From Mycobacteriales bacterium (GTDB lineage Bacteria > Actinomycetota > Actinomycetes > JAFAQI01): DNA of 64,000 nucleotides. Under the pieces are notes generated by a model. The model had not been told where the DNA came from. It saw only the letters and a list, made by a program, of their open reading frames with translations, and did no database searches. The translations under genes and the position numbers were made by a program. Location: assembly GCA_035550055.1 (NCBI GenBank), contig DASZRO010000018.1, positions 1 to 64,000 on the forward strand, in the 5' to 3' direction. Positions 9,405-18,775 of this stretch are shown here, one piece after another; the stretch's first letter is position 1, and each line of letters starts with the position of its first letter.

Positions 9405-11354
9405 TTACACCGTAACTACCCCGATCCGCAAGGCCAGTTGCGCCGGGTCGGACGTGGGCGCGTCACAGACGAACCCGCGACAGACGTACGCCGCGCCGGG
9501 CGGGCGGTCGGCGAGCAGCGGCGACTCCCCGCCGGTGACGACGACGGCGCCCGGCGAGGTGGTACGACGCGCGACGGCCGCGAGGTCCGGGGCCTCGACC
9601 ACGGCGATCTCCAGCGGGCCTGCCAGAAGCGCCTCGGCCACGGCGGCGGACGCCCCGGCAAATCGCGGAAACCGCTCGATGAGCTGCGACGCCGACCCGA
9701 CGATTCGCTCCGCGGCCTCACGATGCGCCGAGCTGCCGGTCAACGCCGCGCTGGCGAGCAGCGCGCCCGCGAGCGCGGACGCCCCCGACGGCGTCGCACC
9801 GTCAGTCGGGTCGCGAGGGCGGCGGACGAGCTGCTCGGCGTCGTCCGCGCTGTCGAAGAACCCGCCCGCTGCGTCGGCGAACCGGATCAGCGCGACATCG
9901 AGCAGGTCCGTCGCCAGTGACAACCAGCCCGCCTCGCCGGTGACCTGGTGCAGGGCGAGCAGACCCTCGGCAACGTCGCCGTAGTCCTCGAGCACACCCG
10001 CCGGCGCGCCGACCGTGCCGTCGCGCGACACCCGGCGCAACCGTCCGTCGACCACGTGAACCCGCCCCAGCAGCTCCGCGCAGCCGCGCGCCGCACCGAC
10101 GAAGTCGTCCCTGTCGAACAGCGTCCCGCACTCGGCCAGAGCGGCGATCGCCAGGCCGTTCCACGCCGCGACCACCTTGTCGTCTCGTCCGGGGCGAGTG
10201 CGCTCGGCGCGGATCGCGAGCAACCGCGCGCGCTCCTCGGCGTACGCCGCCGGATCCGGCGGGTCGGTGAGCAGCTGAAGCACCGAACGGCCGTGCTCGA
10301 AGGTCCCGGCGGCGCTCACCCCGAAGATCGCGGCCGCGCGCGGCCCGACCTCGTCCGGCGTCCACGCGTAGAACTTGCCCTCTTCGCCTTCGCTGTCGGC
10401 GTCCAGAGACGACGCGAAGCCGCCCTCCGCGGTCGCCAGCTCGGCGATCATCCAGTCGCAGGTCTCGACCGCGACCCGCCGCGCAAGGGGCGAGCCGGTC
10501 TGCCGCCACCAGTGCGCATAGACCCTGGCCAACAACGCGTTGTCGTACAGCATCTTCTCGAAATGCGGCACGACCCACGAGGCGTCGACTGAATAGCGAG
10601 CGAACCCACCGGCCAGCTGGTCGTACATGCCGCCGCGTGCCATCGCCTCGCAGGTCTTCTCGACGATCTCGCCACTGCGCGCGCTGCCGGTCCGGGCCGC
10701 GTGACGGAGCAAGAACTCGAGGGCCATCGACGGCGGGAACTTGGGCGCCCCGCCGAAGCCGCCTCGGACGTCGTCGTGGTCTTCCGAGAGCCGGGCGGCC
10801 GCCGCATCGAGTCCTTCCGCGGTGACGCCGACGCCGCGCTGCGGCGGCGCGCCGTCGCGACGGTTCAGCTCGGCGACGATCTGCGCGGCCGCCGTACGCA
10901 CCTCATCGCGACGCGACTCCCACGCGTCGACCACGGAACGAAGCAGCTGACCGAACGACGGCATGCCGTGGCGCGGTGTAGGCGGGAAATAGGTGCCGCA
11001 GTAGAACGGCTCACCGTCAGGAGTCAGGATCGCGGTCATCGGCCAGCCACCCTGGCCCGTCATCGCCTGGGTCGCCTCCATGTACACGGCGTCGACGTCA
11101 GGGCGCTCTTCGCGATCCACCTTGATCGAGACGAAGTGCTCGTTGAGATACGCCGCGGTCGCGGCATCCTCGAATGACTCGTGGGCCATGACGTGGCACC
11201 AATGGCATGCCGCATAGCCGACGCTCAGGAATACGGGTACGTCGCGACGTCTCGCCTCGTCGAACGCATCATCACACCACGGCCACCAGTCGACCGGATT
11301 GTCCTTGTGCTGCAACAAATACGGACTCGTCGCAGTCGCAAGGCGATTGGCCAT
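9405..11354 (-). CDS. DUF255 thioredoxin-domain protein (YyaL/spermatogenesis-associated 20 family)
   Basis: A 649-residue cytoplasmic protein. Residues 1-160 form a thioredoxin-like domain with the family hallmark C50-H-W-C53 (CHWCHVM), followed by an alpha/alpha-toroid region resembling N-acylglucosamine 2-epimerase or glycosidase folds (YDQLAGGFARYSVD, HFEKMLYDNALL). The substrate of the family is not established. I chose MANRLATATSPYLLQHKDNP because homologues begin this way and a TACAGT -10 box lies exactly 7 nt upstream. The M. tuberculosis counterpart Rv1084 sits beside mca, which is also close by here. Confidence 0.92.
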   Translation of the reverse strand: MANRLATATSPYLLQHKDNPVDWWPWCDDAFDEARRRDVPVFLSVGYAACHWCHVMAHESFEDAATAAYLNEHFVSIKVDREERPDVDAVYMEATQAMTGQGGWPMTAILTPDGEPFYCGTYFPPTPRHGMPSFGQLLRSVVDAWESRRDEVRTAAAQIVAELNRRDGAPPQRGVGVTAEGLDAAAARLSEDHDDVRGGFGGAPKFPPSMALEFLLRHAARTGSARSGEIVEKTCEAMARGGMYDQLAGGFARYSVDASWVVPHFEKMLYDNALLARVYAHWWRQTGSPLARRVAVETCDWMIAELATAEGGFASSLDADSEGEEGKFYAWTPDEVGPRAAAIFGVSAAGTFEHGRSVLQLLTDPPDPAAYAEERARLLAIRAERTRPGRDDKVVAAWNGLAIAALAECGTLFDRDDFVGAARGCAELLGRVHVVDGRLRRVSRDGTVGAPAGVLEDYGDVAEGLLALHQVTGEAGWLSLATDLLDVALIRFADAAGGFFDSADDAEQLVRRPRDPTDGATPSGASALAGALLASAALTGSSAHREAAERIVGSASQLIERFPRFAGASAAVAEALLAGPLEIAVVEAPDLAAVARRTTSPGAVVVTGGESPLLADRPPGAAYVCRGFVCDAPTSDPAQLALRIGVVTV

Positions 11355-11361
11355 ATGGCCG

Positions 11362-11367
11362 ACTGTA
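11362..11367 (-). promoter_or_regulatory. -10 box of DUF255 gene, leaderless
   Basis: TACAGT on the minus strand with 7 nt to the ATG. The spacing is the same as for the other leaderless starts in this window. Confidence 0.45.
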
Positions 11368-11375
11368 GGCCGCAA

Positions 11376-11446
11376 CCCCCGGTGATCTTGACGTTGTCGG
11401 CCTGATAGGTGGGCCATGGGGCCGAAAGCGTCAAGATCACCGAGGG
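11376..11446. repeat. Long inverted repeat, family B, between acylase and DUF255 genes
   Basis: Arms 11376-11402 and 11420-11446 pair with about 3 mismatches over 27 positions around a 17-nt spacer. The left arm carries the 23-mer also found at 3639-3661. The element starts just after the stop codon of the penicillin-acylase gene (minus strand), so it may act as its terminator. Confidence 0.7.
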
Positions 11447-11450
11447 AAGG

Positions 11451-14204
11451 TCATCGGAGCTCTACCGCCTGGTGGAAGGTGCCGCGGTTCTCGAAGGGTT
11501 GCGGCGGGGTGCTGATCGCACCGGCCGTGGTCGGGAGGTTCTCGTCGCACGTCGGCGAGCTCGTGCCACACAGCACGGGCTTGCGCCACGTCGCGGGGTT
11601 GCCGCCGTCCGTCTTGACCAGTGCCGCTACTGCACTCGCCAGCGCTCGCCGCAGCACCTGCCGGCAGCTCGTCAACGTGCCGGAGCCGCAGTAGGTGCCC
11701 GTGGGGTTGGACGGGTCGTTCACCCCGAGCACCTTGTGGAATACGCCGAGCAGCTGGCTCTGCCAGCCGTCGAAGAAGCCGGACGCCACGGCTGGTTGGC
11801 CGAGGACGAGGTCTTCCCGATCGGCGATCTCGTCGAGGGTTGTCGAGCCGAGGACCGGCCCATAGATGCGGTGGATCACCCGGGTCCACCAGCCGTCGAA
11901 GGTCAGGATCGCCGCACTGTGGTCGTCGTAGGACCGGCCCCCGGTCGCGCGCCGATGGGCACCGGTCCGGATCCACGCGCGCAGGTCGCGCACCAGCTGG
12001 CGTTCCCGCCGCCCCGTGACCGGACCGAGCACGTCGAGCATCGCGGGGAGCACTTTCAGCGCGCGAAGGTCTTCGGTGCTGGCACGTCCCGCGATGCCGA
12101 CCAGGTCGGCAAGCGTCATCTTGCGATGCGCGGCAATCGCACGCTCGACCGGGTCGGCGAGGAGCTCGACGCGCTGTACCTGCCCCCACGACCAAGTGCC
12201 CGGCGACGCGGCCATGCCTTTGGCGCCCTTGTTGTTCCACGACGCGAGGAAGCCCCGCGCCGGGTCGATCGAGTACGCGTTGAAGGAGTTCGGCTCGCGC
12301 TTGTAGGAGTAGGTCTTCGGGTTGAAGCCGACCCAGTCGTCCTTGCCGGTCCCCCACGCCGGCAGCTGCAGGCTGGTGTGCGCGGCGTGGCGCTGGAACC
12401 ACCCGCTGGCGAACCAGGCGATGTGTGACTTGGAGACGTAAAACCAGTTCTCGTTGCCGGTGTAGTGGCGCATCGCGCTGATGAACTGCTGCGGCGAATG
12501 GACCTTGTTCTCCGCCAGCAGCTCGAAGGCGACCAGGCTTCGCAGTCCGTGGTGATAGACGGCGCTCGCCCGAGTCAGCGCGACGGGTTGCTTCCCGACC
12601 CAGCCGTAGTCGACCACCGGTCCGTGCACGCTTCGTTCGGTGCGCAACGTCACGGTCTCGGGGATCGACGGCGAGGTCGGCGCAAGCGGCGTCTGCTCGA
12701 CGACGGTTCGCTGTTCGAACGCCCGGCACTTGCCGCGGTACACGTAGTGCGTCGACGCGAACGTCGGCTTCGTCCCGTCGGGGTTGCACAGCTTCTCGGC
12801 GAAAGTGTCGGCGTTGTCTCCCAACGCCGTGGTGCCGGTCCATGCGAAGGACTTGGTGTGCCCGATCAGCGGGTACGGGCTCACGCCCGGGAAGATGACG
12901 CCGGAAGCCTGGATGCCGGGCATGTGCAGCTCGTACTCGTCGAAGATCTCCGGCGAGTAGTAGCCGACCTGCGGACCCATCGCGGCGATCGGGTGACCGC
13001 TTCTGGTGTGGCTGCCCTCGACGAGAAGCGCGTTGGACTCTTCGTCGGGAAGCTGCAACCCGGTGCGCGCGAGCCGGTCAGCCCAGGCGGGCATGTCAGC
13101 GCCGGTCGCGGACTCGCTCGCCTCGCTCAGCGGCTTCGTGATGCTGACCACCGCGTTGCGCGGCTGCAGCGAACCCGGAGTGATGTGCGCACTCGCGGTG
13201 CGCGATGGCCTGCCGGTGGTGTCGCTGGGGAAGCTCGCCGTCGTCGTCGTGAAGGCGTCCGGGTCGTCCTGCAGACGCAGGTCGTCGAAGACCTCGCGAC
13301 CACGTCGGACGCCGAGCTTGTGCTCGAGCCGGTCGAGGATGTCGGATTGGAACTGCTCGCCGTCACCAGCAACCGTGAACTGCGCGATCAGCAGATAGCC
13401 CTCGGCGGCCGAGTCGGCGAGCGTCCACGGCCGAGGCGTGGCGCCGAGCGCGACGTACTCCGCCGGGAGCAGCGCCGGGTCGGTCTGCGTGGCCTTGATG
13501 TAGCCGTTGATGCCCGCGACGTACTCCTCGATGTCGTGCAGTGCGTCGCGACCTTCTTTGCCCTCCTGCTTCGCGACCTGCTTGATCTCGTGGGTCAGTT
13601 CGGCGGGCGAGAGGTCGAACTGACCGAGCGCAGAGCTGTCGCTGGCGATCGCGCTCGGGCCGAGCAGTCCGGCTTGCTCCCCCTCCGCCATCCGCCGCAG
13701 GACGTCCATCAAGAACAGCCGGTCCTCCGCGCTCACGTAGCCCGCGGCGTACATGCCCGCACTTCGGGTCGAGGCGTAGATGTGCGGGACGTCGTACTTC
13801 TTGTCGCGGATCACCGTCGCGCCGGCGATCGGATGCTCGACGGACTCGACGTCGGCGCCCGTCGGCACGGAGAAGTCGGAGTCCTTGTAGAAGTTGCTCA
13901 GGTCGGCGTCGCTGTTCGGCTCGCGATCGATCACCCGGTTGTAGAGCGCCGCCTGGTTGGTGAAGCTCGGCGGGACAGCGCCGCCCGCCTCGAACGTCGC
14001 AAGGTCGAGCACCGTCGTCCGACCGCCCTCGCCGTAGCCGAGAACGCTGTGAAACCCGCTCTCGCTTCGTTGGAAGTCGGGGACCTGGCCTGCCTTCACC
14101 GTGGCCGCATGCGGCGATGCAGCGGCGCCCGTCACAGCGGTCATCGGCGCGGCGACAGCCGCGGCGAGTGCGAGGAGGGCAAGACGGCGGCCCGGGACGT
14201 TCAT
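11451..14204 (-). CDS. Secreted penicillin acylase family hydrolase
   Basis: A 917-residue Ntn-hydrolase. A signal peptide (RRLALLALAAAVAAPMTAVTGAAAS) directs export. The family fold shows VIRDKKYDVPHIYASTRSAG (about 131-150) in the alpha chain and the beta-chain start ESNALLVEGSHTRSGHP, where S390 is the predicted autocatalytic nucleophile. Later come SPYPLIGHTKSFAWTGTTALGDNAD and the GNENWFYV region. Relatives cleave penicillins, cephalosporins, acyl-homoserine lactones or linear amides; the substrate here cannot be inferred. It stands alone, upstream of repeat B. At 917 residues it is longer than classical penicillin G acylase precursors (about 850). Confidence 0.9.
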   Translation of the reverse strand: MNVPGRRLALLALAAAVAAPMTAVTGAAASPHAATVKAGQVPDFQRSESGFHSVLGYGEGGRTTVLDLATFEAGGAVPPSFTNQAALYNRVIDREPNSDADLSNFYKDSDFSVPTGADVESVEHPIAGATVIRDKKYDVPHIYASTRSAGMYAAGYVSAEDRLFLMDVLRRMAEGEQAGLLGPSAIASDSSALGQFDLSPAELTHEIKQVAKQEGKEGRDALHDIEEYVAGINGYIKATQTDPALLPAEYVALGATPRPWTLADSAAEGYLLIAQFTVAGDGEQFQSDILDRLEHKLGVRRGREVFDDLRLQDDPDAFTTTTASFPSDTTGRPSRTASAHITPGSLQPRNAVVSITKPLSEASESATGADMPAWADRLARTGLQLPDEESNALLVEGSHTRSGHPIAAMGPQVGYYSPEIFDEYELHMPGIQASGVIFPGVSPYPLIGHTKSFAWTGTTALGDNADTFAEKLCNPDGTKPTFASTHYVYRGKCRAFEQRTVVEQTPLAPTSPSIPETVTLRTERSVHGPVVDYGWVGKQPVALTRASAVYHHGLRSLVAFELLAENKVHSPQQFISAMRHYTGNENWFYVSKSHIAWFASGWFQRHAAHTSLQLPAWGTGKDDWVGFNPKTYSYKREPNSFNAYSIDPARGFLASWNNKGAKGMAASPGTWSWGQVQRVELLADPVERAIAAHRKMTLADLVGIAGRASTEDLRALKVLPAMLDVLGPVTGRRERQLVRDLRAWIRTGAHRRATGGRSYDDHSAAILTFDGWWTRVIHRIYGPVLGSTTLDEIADREDLVLGQPAVASGFFDGWQSQLLGVFHKVLGVNDPSNPTGTYCGSGTLTSCRQVLRRALASAVAALVKTDGGNPATWRKPVLCGTSSPTCDENLPTTAGAISTPPQPFENRGTFHQAVELR

Positions 14205-14268
14205 TGCGCGGCTCCGATCGAGGGGCGACAGCGGCGTGAGCCCCGCGCACGATCTTGCCGCAGACCGG

Positions 14269-14715
14269 CTATCGCTCTTCGCGGAGCAGCGACTCGAGGA
14301 TGGGCAGCAAGTCGAGCAGCCGCTGTACGTCGGCCGGAGACATGTCCGACAGCCGCTGGACGAGCGCCGTTGCCTGGGCGCCGCGGACCGACTCCAGCTT
14401 CTCCCGCGCCGCGTCGGTCAGCGCGATGTAGGAGGTACGACGGTCCGACGGGTCGCTGGAGCGCGACAGCAGGCCGGCGTCCTCGAGGCTCGCGACCACC
14501 CGGGTGGCGGTCGGCGCCGTGACGCCTTCACGCTCCGCGAGGTCGCCGATGCGCAGCGGGCCGTGGGTCTCGACGGTCGCCAACGCCGACCACTGCGACG
14601 GGGTCAGGCCACCTGGACTGTGCTGACGCAGCTGGCGAGCCAACCGGGCCACCACGACGCGAAGCCGAGCCGCGGTCTCCGCGTGCGCAACCGCATCACG
14701 GGCGGGTGCGATCAC
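14269..14715 (-). CDS. MarR family transcriptional regulator
   Basis: A 148-residue winged-helix repressor with the MarR pattern: LTPSQWSALATVETHGPLRIGDLAEREGVTAPTATRVVASLEDAGLLSRSSDPSDRRTSYIALTD, which is helix-turn-helix plus the DxR wing. I chose the GTG at 14715: it lies 2 nt after the stop of the preceding small membrane-protein gene, and GAGGAG precedes it. It therefore ends the mca-membrane protein-MarR operon. MarR proteins often sense phenolics or oxidants, which would suit a mycothiol detoxification operon, but that link is inference. Confidence 0.9.
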   Translation of the reverse strand: MIAPARDAVAHAETAARLRVVVARLARQLRQHSPGGLTPSQWSALATVETHGPLRIGDLAEREGVTAPTATRVVASLEDAGLLSRSSDPSDRRTSYIALTDAAREKLESVRGAQATALVQRLSDMSPADVQRLLDLLPILESLLREER

Positions 14716-14717
14716 CC

Positions 14718-14912
14718 TTACTCCTCGTCGCGAGTCGGCTGCTCGAACTTCTCCGGCACCTTGCGCAGATGCCGGTTCATCGAGCGGAACAGGAAGAACG
14801 ATGCCACGCACAAAGCCAGTACGACGGCGAACGCGATAAACCCTGCTCCGAAGTCACTGTCACCTGCGGCGAGCACCCGGACCGCCGGAAGGGCCAGCAC
14901 GTGTGCGGTCAC
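14718..14912 (-). CDS. Small single-pass membrane protein downstream of mca
   Basis: A 64-residue protein starting at a GTG that overlaps the mca stop (GTGA). One transmembrane helix (about 20-42, [22 protein letters not shown]) is followed by a basic then acidic tail, [22 protein letters not shown], which is predicted to be cytoplasmic. A protein of this shape follows mca in other actinobacteria (Rv1083 in M. tuberculosis). Its function is unknown. Translational coupling to mca on one side and MarR on the other supports a shared transcript. Confidence 0.8.
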   Translation of the reverse strand: MTAHVLALPAVRVLAAGDSDFGAGFIAFAVVLALCVASFFLFRSMNRHLRKVPEKFEQPTRDEE

Positions 14913-15793
14913 GTCGCCACCCGGTCTCTCACGCCCGCGAACAGGTCGTCCTCCGGCGTCGTCGTGTCGACGACGGACCGCGCGAGCTCGTAGTCCTCGG
15001 TGGGCCACACCCGCTGCTGGATGTCGAGCGGGCAGGCGAACCAGAACCCCTTCGGGTCGACCTGGGTCGCGTGCGCCAGCAGCGCCCTGTCGCGCACCGG
15101 GAAGTAGTCGGCGCACTCCACGCGCGTGGTGACCCGCGACGCGACGTCCGGGCGGTCCTTCCACTGCGCGAGGCGCTCGGCGTACGGCGACTCCATGCCG
15201 GCGGCGAGCATCGCGTCGTGCAGTGCCTGGAAGCGCTCGAGGTGCATGGACATGTGGTAGTAGAGCTTCAGGGTCTGCCAGGGCGCGCCGAGCTCCGGGT
15301 AGCGGTCCGGGTCAGCCGCTGCCTCGAACGCCGCCACGCTGACGTTGTGGCACATCACGTGGTCGGGGTGCGGGTACCCGCCGTTCTCGTCGTACGTCGT
15401 CATGACGTGCGGGCGGAACTGCCGCACGATCCGCACCAACGGCGCGGCCGCCGACTCGACGGGCTGCGCCGCGAAGCAGTCGTCGGGAAGCGGTGGCGGC
15501 GGGTCGCCTTCGGGGAACCCGGAGTCGGTGAAGCCGAGCCACTCGTGCCGGGCGCCGAGGATCTCGATCGCGGCGGCCATCTCGCGGCGACGGACCTCGG
15601 TCAGGTCGGCCACGACCTCGGGTCGTTCCATCGCGGGGTTGAGAATCGACCCGCGTTCGCCGCCGGTGCAGCTGACGATGAGGACCTCGGCGCCCTCGGC
15701 GACCAGCCTGGCCGTGGTGGCCGCGCCCTTGCTCGACTCGTCGTCGGGATGCGCGTGCACCGCGAGCAGCCGAAGCGGGCCGTCAGTCACCAC
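14909..15793 (-). CDS. mca: Mycothiol S-conjugate amidase
   Basis: Hydrolyses mycothiol S-conjugates to a mercapturic acid plus glucosaminyl-inositol, a zinc-dependent detoxification step limited to mycothiol-making actinobacteria. The LmbE/PIG-L signature HAHPDDE (residues 13-19: H15 and D18 as zinc ligands) is present, and [12 protein letters not shown] (134-145) gives the remaining ligand and catalytic residues. The 294 residues match Mca rather than the close paralogue MshB, which usually has other flanking motifs; the gene order with the small membrane protein also favours Mca. It diverges from greA across 49 bp. Confidence 0.93.
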   Translation of the reverse strand: MVTDGPLRLLAVHAHPDDESSKGAATTARLVAEGAEVLIVSCTGGERGSILNPAMERPEVVADLTEVRRREMAAAIEILGARHEWLGFTDSGFPEGDPPPPLPDDCFAAQPVESAAAPLVRIVRQFRPHVMTTYDENGGYPHPDHVMCHNVSVAAFEAAADPDRYPELGAPWQTLKLYYHMSMHLERFQALHDAMLAAGMESPYAERLAQWKDRPDVASRVTTRVECADYFPVRDRALLAHATQVDPKGFWFACPLDIQQRVWPTEDYELARSVVDTTTPEDDLFAGVRDRVAT

Positions 15794-15829
15794 TCCATGG
15801 TTTCACGAGTGTCGAACGATGGCGCTGGG

Positions 15830-15835
15830 TAGCCT
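15830..15835 (+). promoter_or_regulatory. -10 box of greA, leaderless
   Basis: TAGCCT with 7 nt to the ATG of greA. No ribosome-binding site precedes that ATG, which supports a leaderless mRNA. Confidence 0.5.
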
Positions 15836-15842
15836 GAATCGG

Positions 15843-16331
15843 ATGAGCGAGACGAACACCACGTGGTTGACGCAGGACGCCTATGACCGGCTCGAGGCAG
15901 AGCTCGAGCACCTGTCGGGACCGGGTCGGGTGGAGATCACCCACCGGATCGAGGCGGCGCGCGCCGAGGGTGATCTGAAGGAGAACGGCGGCTACCACGC
16001 CGCGAAGGAAGAGCAGGGCAAGATGGAAGCCCGGATCCGTCAGCTCTCCCAGCTGCTCCGCGACGCTCAGGTCGGTACGCCTCCCGCCGCGAACAGCGGC
16101 GTCGCCGGCCCCGGCATGGTCGTCACGATCCGTTACGCCGACGGCGACGAGGAGACGTTCCTTCTCGGCTCACGCGAAGAAGCTGCCGTCACCGACCTCA
16201 CCGTGTACTCCGCGCAGTCGCCGCTCGGTCAGGCCCTCGACGGCGCGACTCCCGGCGAGAAGCGGTCCTACGTCGCACCCAACGGCAAAGAGATCGCCCT
16301 CGAGCTCGTCGACGTCAAGCCGTACCTGTAG
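15843..16331 (+). CDS. greA: Transcription elongation factor GreA
   Basis: Rescues backtracked RNA polymerase by stimulating transcript cleavage through the secondary channel. The 162 residues have the N-terminal coiled coil with the acidic tip and the signature ITHRIEAARAEGDLKENGGYHAAKEEQG, then the C-terminal FKBP-like domain ending in ALELVDVKPYL. The start MSETNTTWLT lies 7 nt after a TAGCCT box. The last 17 bp overlap the end of the convergent FUSC gene. Confidence 0.96.
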   Translation: MSETNTTWLTQDAYDRLEAELEHLSGPGRVEITHRIEAARAEGDLKENGGYHAAKEEQGKMEARIRQLSQLLRDAQVGTPPAANSGVAGPGMVVTIRYADGDEETFLLGSREEAAVTDLTVYSAQSPLGQALDGATPGEKRSYVAPNGKEIALELVDVKPYL

Positions 16332-17802
16332 CCGGCCCGCGAGAGGCGGAGCTGAGCGCCTCAGCGATCCGCTGCGTCGTCTCGCCGAGCCGCAGCCGCT
16401 CTTCCTCGCCGGCCGTCGCGGCAAGCGCGCGGCGGGCAGCGGCCACGTCGGCGGCGAGCATCCGGCGCTCGTCCGGTTCCAGGCTGAGCCGACATCCGTC
16501 AGCGACCGGGAGCTCCGCCGCGCACGTCGCCAACGCTCTGCCCGCAACGAAGTAGCCGTAGCCCACCCGCAGTCGCCGCGGCAGGCGACGCAACCACCGA
16601 AGCGACGCACCCGCCAGGTCGGCCGCCACCGACGCGGCCCGAAAGCGTGCCAGCTCCGCAGCCGCGAACGCCGGTTGTGCGTCGGCTGACGCGAGCACCG
16701 CGGCAACGGTGCCGAACGCGATCGCGAGCTGGCGGCGTACTGCGTCGACGTTGCGGATCGGGAGCACCAGCCACGCGGCGAGGACACCGAGCGAAGCGCC
16801 GAGCAGGATGCCCTCGAGCCTGGTAGCGAGCAGGTCGGTGCCGGCCTCGCCGTAGAAGTCGTAGAGCAACGCCAGCGCCGACGTCATGCCGGCCGCCCAA
16901 TAGGCGTAGCTGAGCGGTCGCAGCCACATCGCCACGGCGAGCACCGCGAACAGCACGACGATCGACCAGTCGTCGTGGGGCGGGAACGAATGCGAGACCA
17001 GTTCCGCCACAACGGTTCCGCATGCGGCTCCCGCGATGCGAAGCAACGCCTTGTATGTCACGTCGGCACGGCCCCGGTTCCCGCTGCCGACGATGTACGC
17101 CGAGAGCACCACCCAGGTCCAGTGCACGCCGAAGGCCGCTCGCCCGCACGCGAAGGCCGCGCCCAGCGCGACTCCCATCTGCAGCGACATGCGGGTGCTG
17201 GGCAGGACCTGCCGGTGCCACGGCAGATCGTCGCGGCGAGTTCGCGCGACCGGTGCCGGGACCGCGGGATCGGGCTCGACTCTGGCCAGCACCCCGATGC
17301 GTTCTGCGAGGAACTGCACCAGTCGCAGCCAGCCCAGCGCGACCAATGCGATGACCGCCGCCCACCATCTGCTCGGCGGGTTGGACCCGAGCGCGACGGC
17401 CGGCGCCGGCGTGACGAGCATCGCGAGGAACGCCGACGAGACCAGCGACCCCACCCGTCGCAGGTGCGGGCCGAAGCGCCGCAGCCAGATGCCCGCGGCC
17501 ATCCCGACGGCGAACAGCGTGTCGCCGAAGTTGGGATGCGTGAACATCCACTTGCCAACCTCGGTGGAGGCGACGACGAGGAACGGCATCGCGATCGGGG
17601 CGAGCCAGCGGGCCAGCGCCGACTCGTGGCCGCGCCGGTCGGCCCGCCCGAGGGTCAGTGCCAGGACCACGGCCAGTACGACGCTGCTCGTCGTCAGATT
17701 GAACAGGTGGTCGAGCAGCAACGCTGTCGCGAAGCTCAGCAGTGCCGCCGACATGGCGACTCCGGCGACCCGAAGCCGCGCCAGCCCGGGATCTATCGAC
17801 AC
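16315..17802 (-). CDS. FUSC family membrane protein
   Basis: A 495-residue integral membrane protein with an N-terminal bundle of hydrophobic helices (AMSAALLSFATALLLDHLF, VVLAVVLALTLG, and others), a second cluster at about 200-330 with the FUSC-like core RMSLQMGVALGAAFACGRAAFGVHWTWVVLSAYIVGSGN, and a soluble C-terminal helical tail. FUSC proteins include aromatic-acid efflux components such as AaeB, but many are unassigned. I chose a GTG (VSIDPGLARL) 13 nt after the ROK stop; an upstream extension would overlap the ROK gene. Efflux is inferred from the family. Confidence 0.8.
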   Translation of the reverse strand: MSIDPGLARLRVAGVAMSAALLSFATALLLDHLFNLTTSSVVLAVVLALTLGRADRRGHESALARWLAPIAMPFLVVASTEVGKWMFTHPNFGDTLFAVGMAAGIWLRRFGPHLRRVGSLVSSAFLAMLVTPAPAVALGSNPPSRWWAAVIALVALGWLRLVQFLAERIGVLARVEPDPAVPAPVARTRRDDLPWHRQVLPSTRMSLQMGVALGAAFACGRAAFGVHWTWVVLSAYIVGSGNRGRADVTYKALLRIAGAACGTVVAELVSHSFPPHDDWSIVVLFAVLAVAMWLRPLSYAYWAAGMTSALALLYDFYGEAGTDLLATRLEGILLGASLGVLAAWLVLPIRNVDAVRRQLAIAFGTVAAVLASADAQPAFAAAELARFRAASVAADLAGASLRWLRRLPRRLRVGYGYFVAGRALATCAAELPVADGCRLSLEPDERRMLAADVAAARRALAATAGEEERLRLGETTQRIAEALSSASRGPATGTA

Positions 17803-17815
17803 GGCCGCTCGATCG

Positions 17816-18745
17816 TCACTGCAGGACGAGGGCGGCGGCTCCGACGAGTCCCGCATCGACAGCGAGTTCGGCGGGCACGATCTCGCAGCGGGACACGTAG
17901 GCCATCCCGGCATGGCGCGCGAAGGCTTCCCGCATCGGAGCGAAGATCAACTCTGCGGCGCCGGTCGCAAAACCGCCGCCGACCGCGATGCGGTCGAGCT
18001 CGAGCAGCGCGGCGGCACTCGCCAGCCCGACGCCGAGCGCTCGACCGGCCCGGTCGATCGCGGCGATCGCGACCTCGTCGCCGCCACGGGCGGCCGCCAC
18101 GAGCGATCGCCCGTCAGCTGACTGATCGCCGGATTGCCAACCGTTGGCCACAGCGTGCGCCACGACCGCCGGTCCGCGCGCAATCGCCTCGAGGCAGCCG
18201 ACCCCGCCGCAACCGCAGGGCGGCCCGTCGGGGTCGGCGACGACATGCCCGATGTGGCCGGCGTTGCCGGTCGTGCCGTCGAGGATGCGGCCGCAGAGGA
18301 CGACACCGCCACCGACGCCGGTCGAGACGACCACCCCGAGGAAGTGGCGGACGCCTCGTCCCGCGCCGAGCCAGGACTCACCCGCCGCCATCGCCACCGC
18401 ATCGTTGTGCAGCCGGACCTGAGCCGTCGGGAACAGCTCCCGCACCCGCTCGAGCAACGGGAAATCACGCCAGACCGCGATGTTGATCGGCGAGACCTCG
18501 CCGGTGTCGAGCCGCAGCGGGCCACCACACCCGACCCCGACCGCGGCCGGCGGCTCGCCGTCGAGCCGCGAGGTCAGAAGGTCACGTACCGCCGACCAGA
18601 GTGCTTCGGAGTCGGCGGCCACCGTGGGCACCTCAGCCCGCGCGTGGACAGAACCGTCCGCATCGACCCAGGCTGCCGCGATCTTCGTGCCCCCGATGTC
18701 CAGCGCGAGCGCGCGAGGGCCGATCACGCCGACAGTCTGCTCCAT
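17816..18745 (-). CDS. ROK family sugar kinase, probable glucokinase
   Basis: A 309-residue ASKHA-fold kinase. The ATP phosphate loop LALDIGGTKIA is at 14-24, the catalytic aspartate is D115 in RLHNDA, and the ROK zinc site is GNAGHIGHV (160-168) with CGCGGVGCLE (177-186). These are the signatures of polyphosphate- or ATP-dependent glucokinases and of N-acetylmannosamine or fructose kinases; no repressor helix-turn-helix is present, so it is an enzyme and not NagC/XylR-like. I chose MEQTVGVIGPRALALDIGG. It is followed 13 nt later by the FUSC gene. Confidence 0.88.
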   Translation of the reverse strand: MEQTVGVIGPRALALDIGGTKIAAAWVDADGSVHARAEVPTVAADSEALWSAVRDLLTSRLDGEPPAAVGVGCGGPLRLDTGEVSPINIAVWRDFPLLERVRELFPTAQVRLHNDAVAMAAGESWLGAGRGVRHFLGVVVSTGVGGGVVLCGRILDGTTGNAGHIGHVVADPDGPPCGCGGVGCLEAIARGPAVVAHAVANGWQSGDQSADGRSLVAAARGGDEVAIAAIDRAGRALGVGLASAAALLELDRIAVGGGFATGAAELIFAPMREAFARHAGMAYVSRCEIVPAELAVDAGLVGAAALVLQ

Positions 18746-18763
18746 CGGTTTGCCCCAGAGTCG

Positions 18764-18769
18764 TAACGT
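18764..18769 (+). promoter_or_regulatory. -10 box of the AAA-ATPase gene
   Basis: TAACGT with 6 nt to the ATG. The 30-bp gap to the divergent ROK gene must hold both promoters. A weak GAGG also precedes the ATG, so leaderless initiation is not certain. Confidence 0.35.
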
Positions 18770-18775
18770 GAGGAA

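Noticed and set aside
15345-15842. Long N-terminal extension of greA
   Set aside because: It lies antisense to mca, and the -10 box 7 nt before the ATG at 15843 marks the real start.
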